In this document: piece after piece, positions 32,719 through 42,331 of the stretch
Layout of the letters: every line of letters begins with the position of its first letter
Numbering within the stretch: position 1 is the first letter of the stretch
Position numbers and translations under genes: made by a program
Assembly (NCBI GenBank): GCA_048772705.1
Contig: JBLWGC010000182.1
Location: 96,482-160,481, forward strand
DNA: 64,000 nt
Reading direction: 5' to 3'
Source of the DNA: Leidyana gryllorum EB-2025a
Lineage: Eukaryota > Apicomplexa
The notes under the pieces: model-generated
The model's input: only the letters and a program-made list of their open reading frames with translations
Database searches by the model: none
Told to the model about the DNA's origin: nothing

Positions 32719-33006
32719 TCAGGATGCACGGAAAAGGATGATCACTTCTTTGCCGACTTGGACGTGGAGGAAGCTGCCGGGATCGTGAGTAAAGTACGAT
32801 CCATAGGCTCTGCCAACTAGACAATGCCACTTGGTGTCGGGGTACATTTCGTCGAAACGCTTTTTGATCTGAGACGCCATCTTAGATTCTGACTCCTCAG
32901 AAGCCACGGCCTGTTGGCAGACCTCGATGGCGTTCTCTTTCATGGATTCCTCCATGTCAGAGGCCCGAACGACGACTTCATTAGCTTTGGAGGGGGCAGC
33001 AGCCAT
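32719..33006 (-). CDS. DYNLL: Dynein light chain LC8 (DYNLL type)
   Basis: Intronless 95-aa LC8 light chain, a dimeric hub that binds short linear motifs and is a subunit of cytoplasmic and axonemal dyneins. Family sequence is clear: MEESMKENAIEVCQQAV, IKKRFDEMYPDTKWHCLVGR, AYGSYFTHDPGSFLHVQVG and the final strand VIILFRAS. Compared with the typical 89 aa it has about six extra N-terminal residues. It suggests, with tubulin, that the organism uses dynein; flagella are likely but not proved. Confidence 0.93.
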   Translation of the reverse strand: MAAAPSKANEVVVRASDMEESMKENAIEVCQQAVASEESESKMASQIKKRFDEMYPDTKWHCLVGRAYGSYFTHDPGSFLHVQVGKEVIILFRAS

Positions 33007-33310
33007 GACAGAATTTCTTTCTTTTTTGAGTTATAGGCGCTGAATCCCCCGATTAGCCCTAGCCCATTCGGCAGTATCTTTCAGAACAAAGTGCATGCCA
33101 TCGTATATTTGAAGTATACACTGCTTTTTGTCCGTCATTCTTGCTCCCTCTCCGTCTCCTACGAGGTGTTAGACCGAGAGACTCTGTTCATTCATTGGTC
33201 TCCGTTCCTACTACATTTTTTCCGCGAGCCATTCCACCCCCCATCACATCTATCCAGCTGGTCGCTTGATGGAATTGGTTAGTTCAGGTCTGTGACACTG
33301 TCCAGAGACA
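33007..33310. other. Divergent intergenic region, LC8/NEK-like kinase
   Basis: About 300 bp between opposite start codons. No gene is seen. It contains pyrimidine-rich tracts and must hold both promoters. Confidence 0.4.
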
Positions 33311-36300
33311 ATGCACGGTCGTACTGAGGATGCTTTAGACTGCACCAACCAAGGGTACGTCTCGATCTATTGGGTGGAAGGAGGTAGTTACTGACAGATA
33401 TGACTACCTTCGCTCAATCGGAAGTGGGCAATTCGGACGGACTTACCTTGTGCGGCGACTGGACAATGGAGAGCTTCGCGCAGCAAAACGGGTTGATCTC
33501 TCCAATTTGGAGTCTCAAGATGTATTAGCCGCGCACAAAGAACCTCAGTTCCTCGCACAATTCGCTGCGTGTCCATATATCGTCAAGCTGTACGAAAGCT
33601 TTGTCACCCAAGAAGGTTACCTAAACATCATCATGGTGGGCATAGTCCTGCGTAACCGCCATCTCATTCCTTCGGCAGGAGTACTGCCAAGGTGGGGATA
33701 TGGCACGTTGTCTGAACAGCATGAGGAAGATGAATCAACGCTTCACTGAGGCTGAGATCATCGATATGCTCCGTCAGATGTTGGAGGCTTTGACAATGCT
33801 GCACGACAATTTTGTCATGCATCGTGATCTTAAGCCATCCAATATACTTATTAGCGGCGATGGCAAACTGAAACTCGCTGATTTTGGTGTTTGCCGTCAG
33901 TTGGAGGCTACCATAGAGCGTGCGAAGACCCACGTCGGGACTCCACAGTACATGCCTCCTGAGATCATCATGAATCGGCCGTACTATTATCCTGGCGATA
34001 TGTGGTCTTTAGGTTGTGTTCTTTATGAGATGCTGACCTTACAACCAGCTTTCGAAGGAGGCGCCTATATGGTCGGTCTCAAGATTTGTTGGTCCCCGGT
34101 GACTCCGCTTGGTCCGGAATGGTCAGCTGTGAGTGGTCATAATGTCGTGTCGCTGTGAAAGAGTGCCATTCTGCAGCCGCTGAGGCAGATCGTGATGAGG
34201 TTGCTGGCCAAGGATCCGGCCAAGAGACCAATAGCAAAAGATCTGCTGCGCGACAACTATCTGAATGCCATTCCAGATCCTCTCAGTCAGGTTTTGAGCT
34301 GGGATTCCCCAGATCGGGCCTTGGAGAGGGTTGACGAACGCGAAGAGGACGCAAACTCCAACGGTGGATCACCAGTTGCTGACGATGCTCAAGGTTTCCC
34401 AGCTCCAGCGGCTGCCGCACAGCCCGCACCGCAGATTTCTGCAGATGTTGTTCGTGCGTGTGAGGTGATTATGTGGCGCTTCACCAGAGCGTGAGTCTTT
34501 ATTGAGCCTAAATCGCTATCGGTCGTCCCCACAGACTGAGTTGTGCTGAGGTGCTGTGGCCACGGGCTATGCTCGAGCACGAGCCGGGCCTGTGGGAGGA
34601 ACTGAGACGCGGTGTTGAAGCGGTTAATCTGAAGGTTGAGAATGCGGCTTCACAGTCTGAGTGTCTTGGAGATATGATAATGGAGGTTTTGGCTACAGGA
34701 GGGGAGATGTGGTTTCCGAGCCCACCCCTCCAGGAAAAAGTATGGGGTATGTTACTGGGCCCGGAAAGTATTGTGAATGGTGTCGTGCTGTGACAGACGC
34801 AGAGGTGACAGCTGCTTGGTTATGGAGGGTTGCCAGCACATATGGCGCTGACTTATCCGAAACCGAATGTCACCAGGTATTGTCGACGATCGCACAAGTT
34901 ACAGGGGAGAATGTGTAAGTGACCCTCTCATATCGAGAAGCCAAAGTGACATTGTTCGATCGATCGATCGTTTTCAGACCAAGCTTGAAAACTTTCAAAC
35001 GTATCTCTTCTGCCTGTGGAAAGCTCACGGCGATATATCGAGCAGCAAACGATCATTTGCAGGATGAAAACACTGTTCTCAATGAGGTCACCACCTCCAT
35101 AGAACAAATGTACAGACACATTTGCGAGAAAGTTTACACGAAATCCGCAAGTGTTGATTACTCCCTCGAGGAGATGGAGGTACGAGAAAGCGCCCGCTTA
35201 ACTCCGCTGCACATCTTCTTCTCACAGCCTTTCTGTTGTCAAGTGCCAGATTCCGATGGAGGGGTGCCGGAGGGACTGGTGAGACAAATGATACAGAACG
35301 AAGAAGGCATGGGATTGACAGAAGGCGACGTGGAAGACTTCCTGTTATTGTCGTTCAAAACTAAGAATGGTAACATTCGGTTCCGGCGTACAACGAGCGA
35401 GATGACCAATCACTCGGCGCTGCCAGTGGCACTTACTCAGGACAAAATACCTGAAGTATCGACCAAAATCGCCCTTCTTCAGAACAAATCACCCGAGCCT
35501 GTGGTGTTGACGGCGGCGGCAGGCGCCCCGCCAATAACAATGACGACCCACCAAGACGTATCTGCCTCCTTCAGCTCGTCCAAGCAAAGCGAACGTGTAT
35601 ACAAAAGCCCTTCGGTCATCCACTCGGAATTGCGATCAGAAGGCCTATCCGAGTCAGGAGGAGGCAGCGGAGGTATCAGACCATCTTGTGGGGGCTCCGC
35701 TGATTTCAGCGTTAGTGGTGGGGGGGGCCTCTGCGAGAACTGTCTCCACCGCCCGGCAGCTAAAGTGGCATCGGAACGCTCCCATTGGAGCCGAGAACTC
35801 TCACCTGTGTCCCTCTCTGGAGCACGACATCGAGACAACTCTCTCTTCAGTGACAGAGGCAGTGTATACACCGATGCCAATCCCGAGGTCGAACCAGTGG
35901 TCTCCCCATCCGAGCGAGCAGAGGTTTTGTCTTTGCATCGATTCGCTACCTTGCCGGTTGAGCACGGCTCGAGGCCCGAACGATCAACTTATGGTCGCTA
36001 CGCATATCCGCGGCTCCCAAACACTGTGGCGGCCAGAACACGCAACTCCCATAATGCATCTGGCCCGATCCTTGGAAGTGGCTCCAATCAACGAACGCCT
36101 GCTGCAGTCGGTCGCAAGAAGAAGTCCTCTCTACAGGGACGACCTGATATTCGTGTCAGAACGTCACGTAATGGTCCTGGTCTGAGAACCATTTCTCAGC
36201 AAGAGCTCGCATCGCTGCCTACGTTTCAACCTGGCCGTTCCCATCCTGACCGAGGAGCTGGCACTCACGTACACATTGTGTTTTCGAGTGACTGCACAGT

Positions 36301-37609
36301 TCCACATGAAACAAAATCCAGCATCAAGGGTTATTACTCTGATCCCGCCAGGATAGGTTTGGAAACGCTCATCGGATGGATGGTGAGTGTGACCATCACG
36401 TGTGTGTGCGGTATATGGTGTCCCCCAGGCTGAAGCGATGCATTTCCACGAGCACACGATTGAGCAGCTCATAGTGCTGTATGGTGAAGCCCGTGTAACG
36501 GACAGTCAGCTACGAGAATCCATCCGTGGCCTAGCAATGGTAATATTGTTTTGGTTCATCTTCTTTGGGTTAAGCCTGGGGTTTCTTCTAACTGCAGGAA
36601 ATTGCGGGTAATGTGGAGCGTCAAGACATCCTTCTCCGACGGCTGAGGTCACCACCTCCTGGATTACAGGAGGAGCTGAAGATGACTCAACAAAACTTCT
36701 ACAATGTCTGTGAGTTCTAATTGGGAATGTTTGCGGCGGCACAGAGTCCTTTGTCAACCAGATTTGAAGGCCATTCGACATCACTCTGGTGTGAGATGTG
36801 AGCTGGAACGACTGCTGTCGAAGACTGAAGGACGGGATCATTGGGGTTCAAAGCTTCACTCTCGGAGCAATGGCAGTCGTTACAGCCATTCGATATTGAA
36901 CCCGGCGTCTTCTGCATCGAACGTCGACCGCCTGGGGTCGCTGTTCGCACGTACGGAGGCATTATTGATCTACTCCGCAATGGAGTTGGGGACGTTCACG
37001 AAGCAGATGCTGAACGCGATGCAGGACCTTAGCATTGACAATCAAAGAGTTGCTGTTTGTCATGACTTCGCGAATACACTTGAGTTGAGGAATACGGCCT
37101 TGTTCCAGCTAGTGGACCCCCCATTTGGGGGTATAGATGGGAGCTCCGGCAGTGTCATGTGTCTCGAAGATATCGAGTCTGGTCCCCTGCTGATAATGTG
37201 CGAACGTATCCGGTACCATCTCGTCAGTTTAGAGCAAGCAGTTATTGGAGACGATGGTCTTATCGTGCCCACCAGACGCAGCAAGGCTCCTCTAAGCACG
37301 GGACTGGTTGACGAAAGACTGCCTCGACATCAGTCACAGATCAGTCCCAGACAAAGATACCAACGCCGTCATGAACTCCTCCCACGAGATTCGTCGCAGG
37401 CACTTCCGAGGTGTACCACTGACTATTCCGTCAACAGCCACAGACATCGCGACCGGCATCTTGCCCACATACGGTCTGGCTTTGGTAACTTTATCGCTGA
37501 TGATCAACCTACTTACGCCAGACGCCGCTTCACTAGCAGCAGCGACCATGTAAGGGCGGTCGACGAGTGGACCGACAACAGTACTCGATGTGACTGCTTC
37601 CGTCATTAA
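33311..37609 (+). CDS. NEK-like Ser/Thr protein kinase with long C-terminal extension
   Basis: Ten exons join in phase (introns 33355-33397, 33636-33678, 34129-34161, 34491-34534, 34747-34796, 34915-34977, 36383-36428, 36540-36597, 36710-36746) to about 1,293 aa. Kinase domain (residues about 15-290): glycine loop IGSGQFGRTYLV, Lys in AAKRVDL, hinge EYCQGGDMARCL, catalytic HRDLKPSNIL, DFG in LADFGVCR, and HVGTPQYMPPEIIM. All active-site residues are present. The order and EYCQGGD hinge point to NIMA-related kinases, which act on cilia and mitosis. The remaining 1,000 residues hold helical segments, a Ser/Arg-rich linker and a second helical region (MELGTFTKQMLNAMQDLS). The 3' end is uncertain: a GTAAGG donor at about 37550 could splice to a different short tail. 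Confidence 0.82.
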
Positions 37610-38259
37610 GTGGCATCTGAAGAGGAGATGTCTCTGTTCTATCACAGGAGACACCTCTCCAGCGTCTCTGGCGATAGTACGTCTTCCCATCTCACTACAA
37701 TCTCTATTTCCCCCTCTCTCTCTTTCTCCCTCCATCCGGGAGAGGATTGGGATGTCTTTATTTCGCGCCTACTTTCGCCTTCTGCCTCTCTTCCGCTCTC
37801 TTCTCTCCGATATTGAAGCAGAGTCACAGTTTCCCTGCGCTTAATCGTCGTGTATCCGACAGGAAGAAAGAAAAGTAACTAATACTACTGCTATTGCTGC
37901 CGATACTGTGCACACTCGATTTTCTTTCAAGGACCGAGCGCTTGCGACCCTTTCGTTCGGGACGCTGCTGCTCCTTTGACTTAAGGCTTATGTTCGCCTC
38001 GCTGGCACGGTCGTCAAGAATCGTAAATTAGCGAGGCACAAAGTTTTAGGAGGTCGGTCGGACAATGAGAATTCATCATCATCATCATTGACTTGCTGCT
38101 TATTGCAAACCTACTTTGATATACTCCGTCTCACTCTGCTACTACTGCCACCCTTATCACATAATTTTTACAATCCACACAAATTAGATCGACTGCCATC
38201 CACATCTCGACGGTACCAACCTATTATTGTGTTCATTGGTTATCATCATTGTTATTCTT
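37610..38259. other. Convergent 3' region, no firm gene
   Basis: Pyrimidine-rich, low-complexity sequence between the kinase and a PAP2 gene, with CT-rich stretches and an ATC triplet repeat near 38070. Short frames exist but none is credible. It may include an alternative last exon of the kinase near 37650. Confidence 0.35.
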
Positions 38260-39743
38260 CTACGGCTCATCCTGATTGGTACCGTACTTCGCTCCGTCCC
38301 CTTCTTCTGCGTCCAGCACATCCAAAGATATTCTCTGGCTCATCTCCGGGGTGGTCGGCGGTACACTTCGGCGCGGGTAATAGAAGTGTCCCACCATCCA
38401 AGCGACCACGGCCCCAATGGCGATGCCGGCTATCACGTCAGTCCCGTGATGACGATAGTCACTCGTCCTGCAAAAAGAAGATGATCACGCGTCTCGCAAA
38501 CGAATATTCATATACACACAGATACACACGCAACGCAACGCAAAGCAAAGCAAGAACAAACGCACACCTCTTTAGGTCGCAGCTGCTTCAATATCTCAAA
38601 CACACAAACACACACACACACATAAATGCAGGGGGACAGAGGAGATGATCGGCTTGACAACGTCAATCACTAGGCAAGAGAACAAGTGCCCATGGCCCGG
38701 ATAGACGGCTTGCGGGGAGAAGCCTCCCATCCGTACGCTGCGCACATAGGCTCAATGCTGTGGTGCTGTCATCGCGCGTTTGCTTTGCCAATTCCACAGA
38801 CACCGTGTACCCTTGTCGTGTGTCAGATGGCAGTCCGAGGCGGACATTTGCTGACTGAGTATTTTCAATTCCGTCTATCATCGCCGCATGTGTGGGTATA
38901 TTTATGTATGTGGAGGTGGCATTCGCTCGTGATCATCCAGTGCTGGATGCTCAAGCTTGCGACAAGATATTTAACCTACCGAGATAGAGCAATCACTAAA
39001 GGTGGCAACATGGTAAGCACCGGGAACACGAGGGCCTCAGCCCCGTATCCTCTGCGAATGATGCGGATCCGGGAGAACGCCCATTCTGCCATGAACATGA
39101 AGACGCCGAACGACAAGGCGGAATGTTCTGAGGGGAAAGACATCCTGCCATCTTTCAGAACGTGTGGGCCGTAGGGTGACTTTGAGCAGTCTGGTGGGGC
39201 ATCAGTCTATGGGTATGGGGATAACTTCAAGATCTTTGATGAAGTGGCTGGCAACTCACCTCGAAACTCTTTGAGATGGCTATCAAAGCAGCAGAGTTCT
39301 GTTCACCGAAGCATCGGCTCAGAAAGTCTGGTCGGGGTCGTCCGTACAAACGTTTGGTGACCTCGCAGACCAGAATATTTATAAGCATCACCAGACTGAT
39401 GGCCAGTCCATATTTCACAGCTGTCTTTATCCTGGTCTGTCTGTTTCGGCGACGATCGAGCCAGAGAAAGTAGCACAAATTCACAATGGGGAGTGACACG
39501 AGGATGATTCCAGTCGGGACCGCGGGAAAGGTCTCGTGTTCAGCATAAGGGAACTGTCAAATCGATGATCTATTTGTCCTAAATTCCAATTGCATTCAAC
39601 CTCACTCGGTATTTGTGCCACTTTTCGGGCTGCACCCTCCGAACAAATGGCGGAACCCATAAGACCAAAGCCCCGATGATTAGGAGTAAGCCCAAACGGA
39701 CTGCGATCTCCTGGACCAAGAATTTCTTCCCCAAGACGTCCAT
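38260..39743 (-). CDS. PAP2-superfamily lipid phosphatase (LPP type)
   Basis: Six-TM phosphatidate phosphatase, 288 aa, four exons (introns 39554-39605, 39207-39259, 38468-38979). The three catalytic motifs are complete: C1 KRLYGRPRP, C2 FPSEHSA (PSxH), and C3 SRTSDYRHHGTD, matching SRxxxxxHxxxD exactly. The C3 motif is created by the last splice, which supports the unusually long 512-nt intron. The family removes phosphate from phosphatidate, lysophosphatidate or related lipids at membranes. N-terminal TMs: LGLLLIIGALVLWV and TGIILVSLPIVNLCYFLWL. A related gene with degraded motifs lies 41 bp upstream. Confidence 0.88.
38601..38622. repeat. CA-rich microsatellite in the long PAP2 intron
   Basis: Interrupted CA run (CACACAAACACACACACACACA) inside the 512-nt intron; further CA-rich sequence lies just upstream near 38513-38530. 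Confidence 0.85.
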
Positions 39744-39784
39744 GGCCTCACTGCTCCTTTTTGCTCTTCTGCACCTCTGCTACC

Positions 39785-41245
39785 TCAAGCCGGCTCTTTA
39801 GAAACAACAATGTTTAAATGATGCCCCTCGTCCCGCAGTTGTTTTGCAGAAGGGCTCTCTTCATCCACCGATTGCTCCAACTGCATCGTAGCGAGTCTAT
39901 GCGACGAGGACGAAGGCGACCCCAGCGGTGGATGGGATGTATAATGGCGGAAAGTGGACGTCGAAGGTGTTGTTGAGTGCTGTGCGTGTGTCGGGGCCCC
40001 ATGATGAGTGGGAGTGGGAGCGGGAACGGGGGAATGACCAGCTGCGGGTAGGTGATGGGAACCACTGTCACCAACAATTTGAGTGTGAAACAGCCCCCCG
40101 CTGTGCGAAGGACTGAGTGTGCGTGCATGTACAGAAGGGTGGCCGCGACCGACACCACTATGGCCGTGACGGCCCTCAATCTCTTTGCTCTTGCCACTAA
40201 TATTCTCATCTGAGAAGTATGACGGGAAGGGGTGATCATCATCGCAAACTGGGCCGTCTACATTGGCCGGGGGGAGGGGTCGGTTGCGAATGGGGCCGTT
40301 TCCTGTCCGGGGTCTGTAGGTCTCATAGAGACGAATGCAAAGGCATGGGAGCTCGAAGTTGTAGTAAATCCTGAACCCAATGCTGCTGCACACTATAGCA
40401 ATGATTGCTGCGGCCAGAACGTCCCATTGGTGCGCTTGGTACCGCCAGACCGGCAGTTGTGCCAGAGTAGCCGGTACCGTTATGAGCAGCGCTGGGACCA
40501 CAAGGCGCAAGAAGCCCAGATTGGGAAACAAAGAGATTTTGCCGATCATCCATAGCCCTGTGAACCAGTACACTGACCACAAGTTGGCACTGGCGCTGCT
40601 GGGGAATGATTGGAACATTTCTGGGTGTGCCTGGACGGAGGACGCAATGCGCGGAAACGATCCGTCCTCCTTGATTGGGCCACACCACAGGGTCAAAGGG
40701 TTCCGTTTCTGACGATTATAACGGGACTATGGAGGAGGAGGAGCGTTTGATGTGCGACTCACGACGATAGCATTATAAATAGCCTCCAATGCGTCTGGTT
40801 CAGTAGTGTGTGCACAGAAGGAGATGTAGTCTGGACGGATGCTGAGGAATAGACGGCGCGCAATCTCAGTGACAGCATTGGTGAGGAGTAATGCCCCACT
40901 GAGAGCCACTAAAAATAGAATGGCTTCCTGAATGATATGCTTTCGGCGCCAATTGCCGGCATGATGTAGGGCGATGAGGATGCTGATGGGGCAGATGAGT
41001 GCGGGCGCAATGGAAGCGAGAATTGTGGCGTAGAGTGGGAGGGCGGGTTTGTCTTGATGAGGATAGGCTATTGATCGTAAGTCCGAAGGCCAATGTAAGG
41101 GGTAATCGGTTCCTACTTGACACAGCACGACAATGCAAGTGAGCAGTACTAATCGTACGGCCAGCTCTCCTGCCAACCACCACCAATCCAGAGGTAGTTT
41201 CGATCGTGATCGACGTCTAACTGGTCTTAGCGATGTGGACCTCAT
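39785..41245 (-). CDS. PAP2-like membrane protein, probably catalytically dead
   Basis: 468 aa, one intron (40709-40762). Six hydrophobic segments and motif positions match the PAP2 fold, but C1 has Arg for Lys (RRLFLSIRP), C2 reads FPSSASA with the catalytic His replaced, and C3 is shortened (WRYQAHQWD). It is therefore likely a pseudo-phosphatase. After the last TM comes a 190-residue His/Ser/Pro-rich tail (HHLPAAGHSPVPAPTPTHH region) ending KEPA, absent from the downstream paralogue. Tandem position and fold suggest a local duplication followed by loss of activity. The start is 12 bp from the upstream gene's stop. Confidence 0.75.
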
Positions 41246-41257
41246 GCATGTGACCCC

Positions 41258-41893
41258 TCAGCTATCGAGTTTCGCACCTCGGGCTGTCATGACTGATGCA
41301 GGAAGGTTTGAGAGGTTGAGGGCAGGCAGAGTCGAGTACTCACTGGCGCGATATTGGATGTTCCTGATGAGATTATTCTCGAGTTGTTCCAATTGGGTGC
41401 GGGTTCTGTGAGAGCCAAAGGTATCGGTTTTGATTGTAGAGACTCACTCTAAGGCCGGCACCATATCATTCCTTCGCATTTGTAAGAAGCTCGTGAGGGC
41501 GTGAAGCGCTTGTGCGGCGTTGGACCGGAATATATCATCTTGATGAAAGGCACTGAGGAGGGCCAGGATCCATCTGGAGAAAGCTTCGTTCTTGCGAGGA
41601 CAACTGTGATAGGCGAGAAATGGGAATGAGTTGCGACAGAAAGTAATTTCGGTACCTAACGAGGGTTGCGACCAGATGGTCGAGCAGAAGGGCTGCTTGA
41701 TCAGACTGGAGGGCTTGACATGCAGTCTGCAAGTTGGCTGAACAAATTTTGCAAGAATATTGGTATTGGTCCCCTCATCACTAGTAACTCTCTTACCTTC
41801 GTCTTCTAGAAGCGCTACCAGCAGTTGGTCCAGAAGCAAGTGGTCCCTTGTCCGCAAAGCTTGAGTGAGGAGCGGTATATTGGAGGCGGCCAT
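41258..41893 (-). CDS. Hypothetical helical protein (143 aa)
   Basis: Five short exons (introns 41738-41796, 41604-41655, 41406-41447, 41293-41343) join in phase, starting MAASNIPLLTQALRTRD and ending MTARGAKLDS. Predicted all-helical with Leu/Ala-rich repeats (LLLDQLLVALLEDE, AALLLDHLVATLV, NAAQALHALTSFL), resembling HEAT/armadillo helices, then a short coiled coil TQLEQLENNLIRNIQ. No named family is recognised. Four consistent introns in 640 bp make it convincing. It is divergent from the gene at 41933 with 39 bp between start codons. Confidence 0.66.
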
Positions 41894-41932
41894 CGGGAGG
41901 AGACTTTTTTTTCGGCTCGGTGGTGAACGAAC

Positions 41933-42331
41933 ATGACAGGCGGTCGACGACCAAATGATATTGGGTTGTTACTGCCGGCATCTCAGAGATCGTTCGGGCA
42001 CTCGAGTGATTACAGCAGTGAGGATGCATTGCAAGGTCTGAAGCGGAGACTACCAGCACGAGACGGAGCTGTGAAAAAGCTAGTTGGACGCTTGAACAGC
42101 GGTACCGAGGAGGAGAGACAAGAAGCCTTTCGTAAACTCTGTGACATTGCCACACAGTCACCTGGTGGAAGAAACAAAGTATTAAAAGCTGGAGGGTTCG
42201 GACGAGATTCGAGTCCCATCTCCAATGTTGTCGAAGAACCAGAAGAAGAACAAGAGATTGTCGATGAACGTCCATCCCGACGCTGCTTATTTCATCGTCG
42301 CAAAAAGAGACTACCTCCTCCACAACGTTGA
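41933..42331 (+). CDS. Hypothetical small protein with one armadillo-like segment (132 aa)
   Basis: Single exon from MTGGRRPNDIGLLLP. Residues about 45-87 (GAVKKLVGRLNSGTEEERQE and following FRKLCDIATQ) look like one armadillo/HEAT repeat. A charged tail EEPEEEQEIVDERPSRR and a basic end follow. It is probably real because the adjacent antisense frame is explained otherwise. Its last 21 bp overlap the last codons of SRP68 on the opposite strand, so one of the two ends may be slightly wrong. Confidence 0.5.
   Translation: MTGGRRPNDIGLLLPASQRSFGHSSDYSSEDALQGLKRRLPARDGAVKKLVGRLNSGTEEERQEAFRKLCDIATQSPGGRNKVLKAGGFGRDSSPISNVVEEPEEEQEIVDERPSRRCLFHRRKKRLPPPQR

Noticed and set aside
34955-34975. GATC tandem repeats before a kinase acceptor
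   Set aside because: A short simple repeat inside an intron; also seen near 22260 in AIP1. No further structure, so not treated as a functional element.
38686-39174. 162-codon plus-strand frame over PAP2
   Set aside because: Its second half is antisense to PAP2 exon 3, which has conserved catalytic motifs; its first half lies in the intron and has no family likeness.
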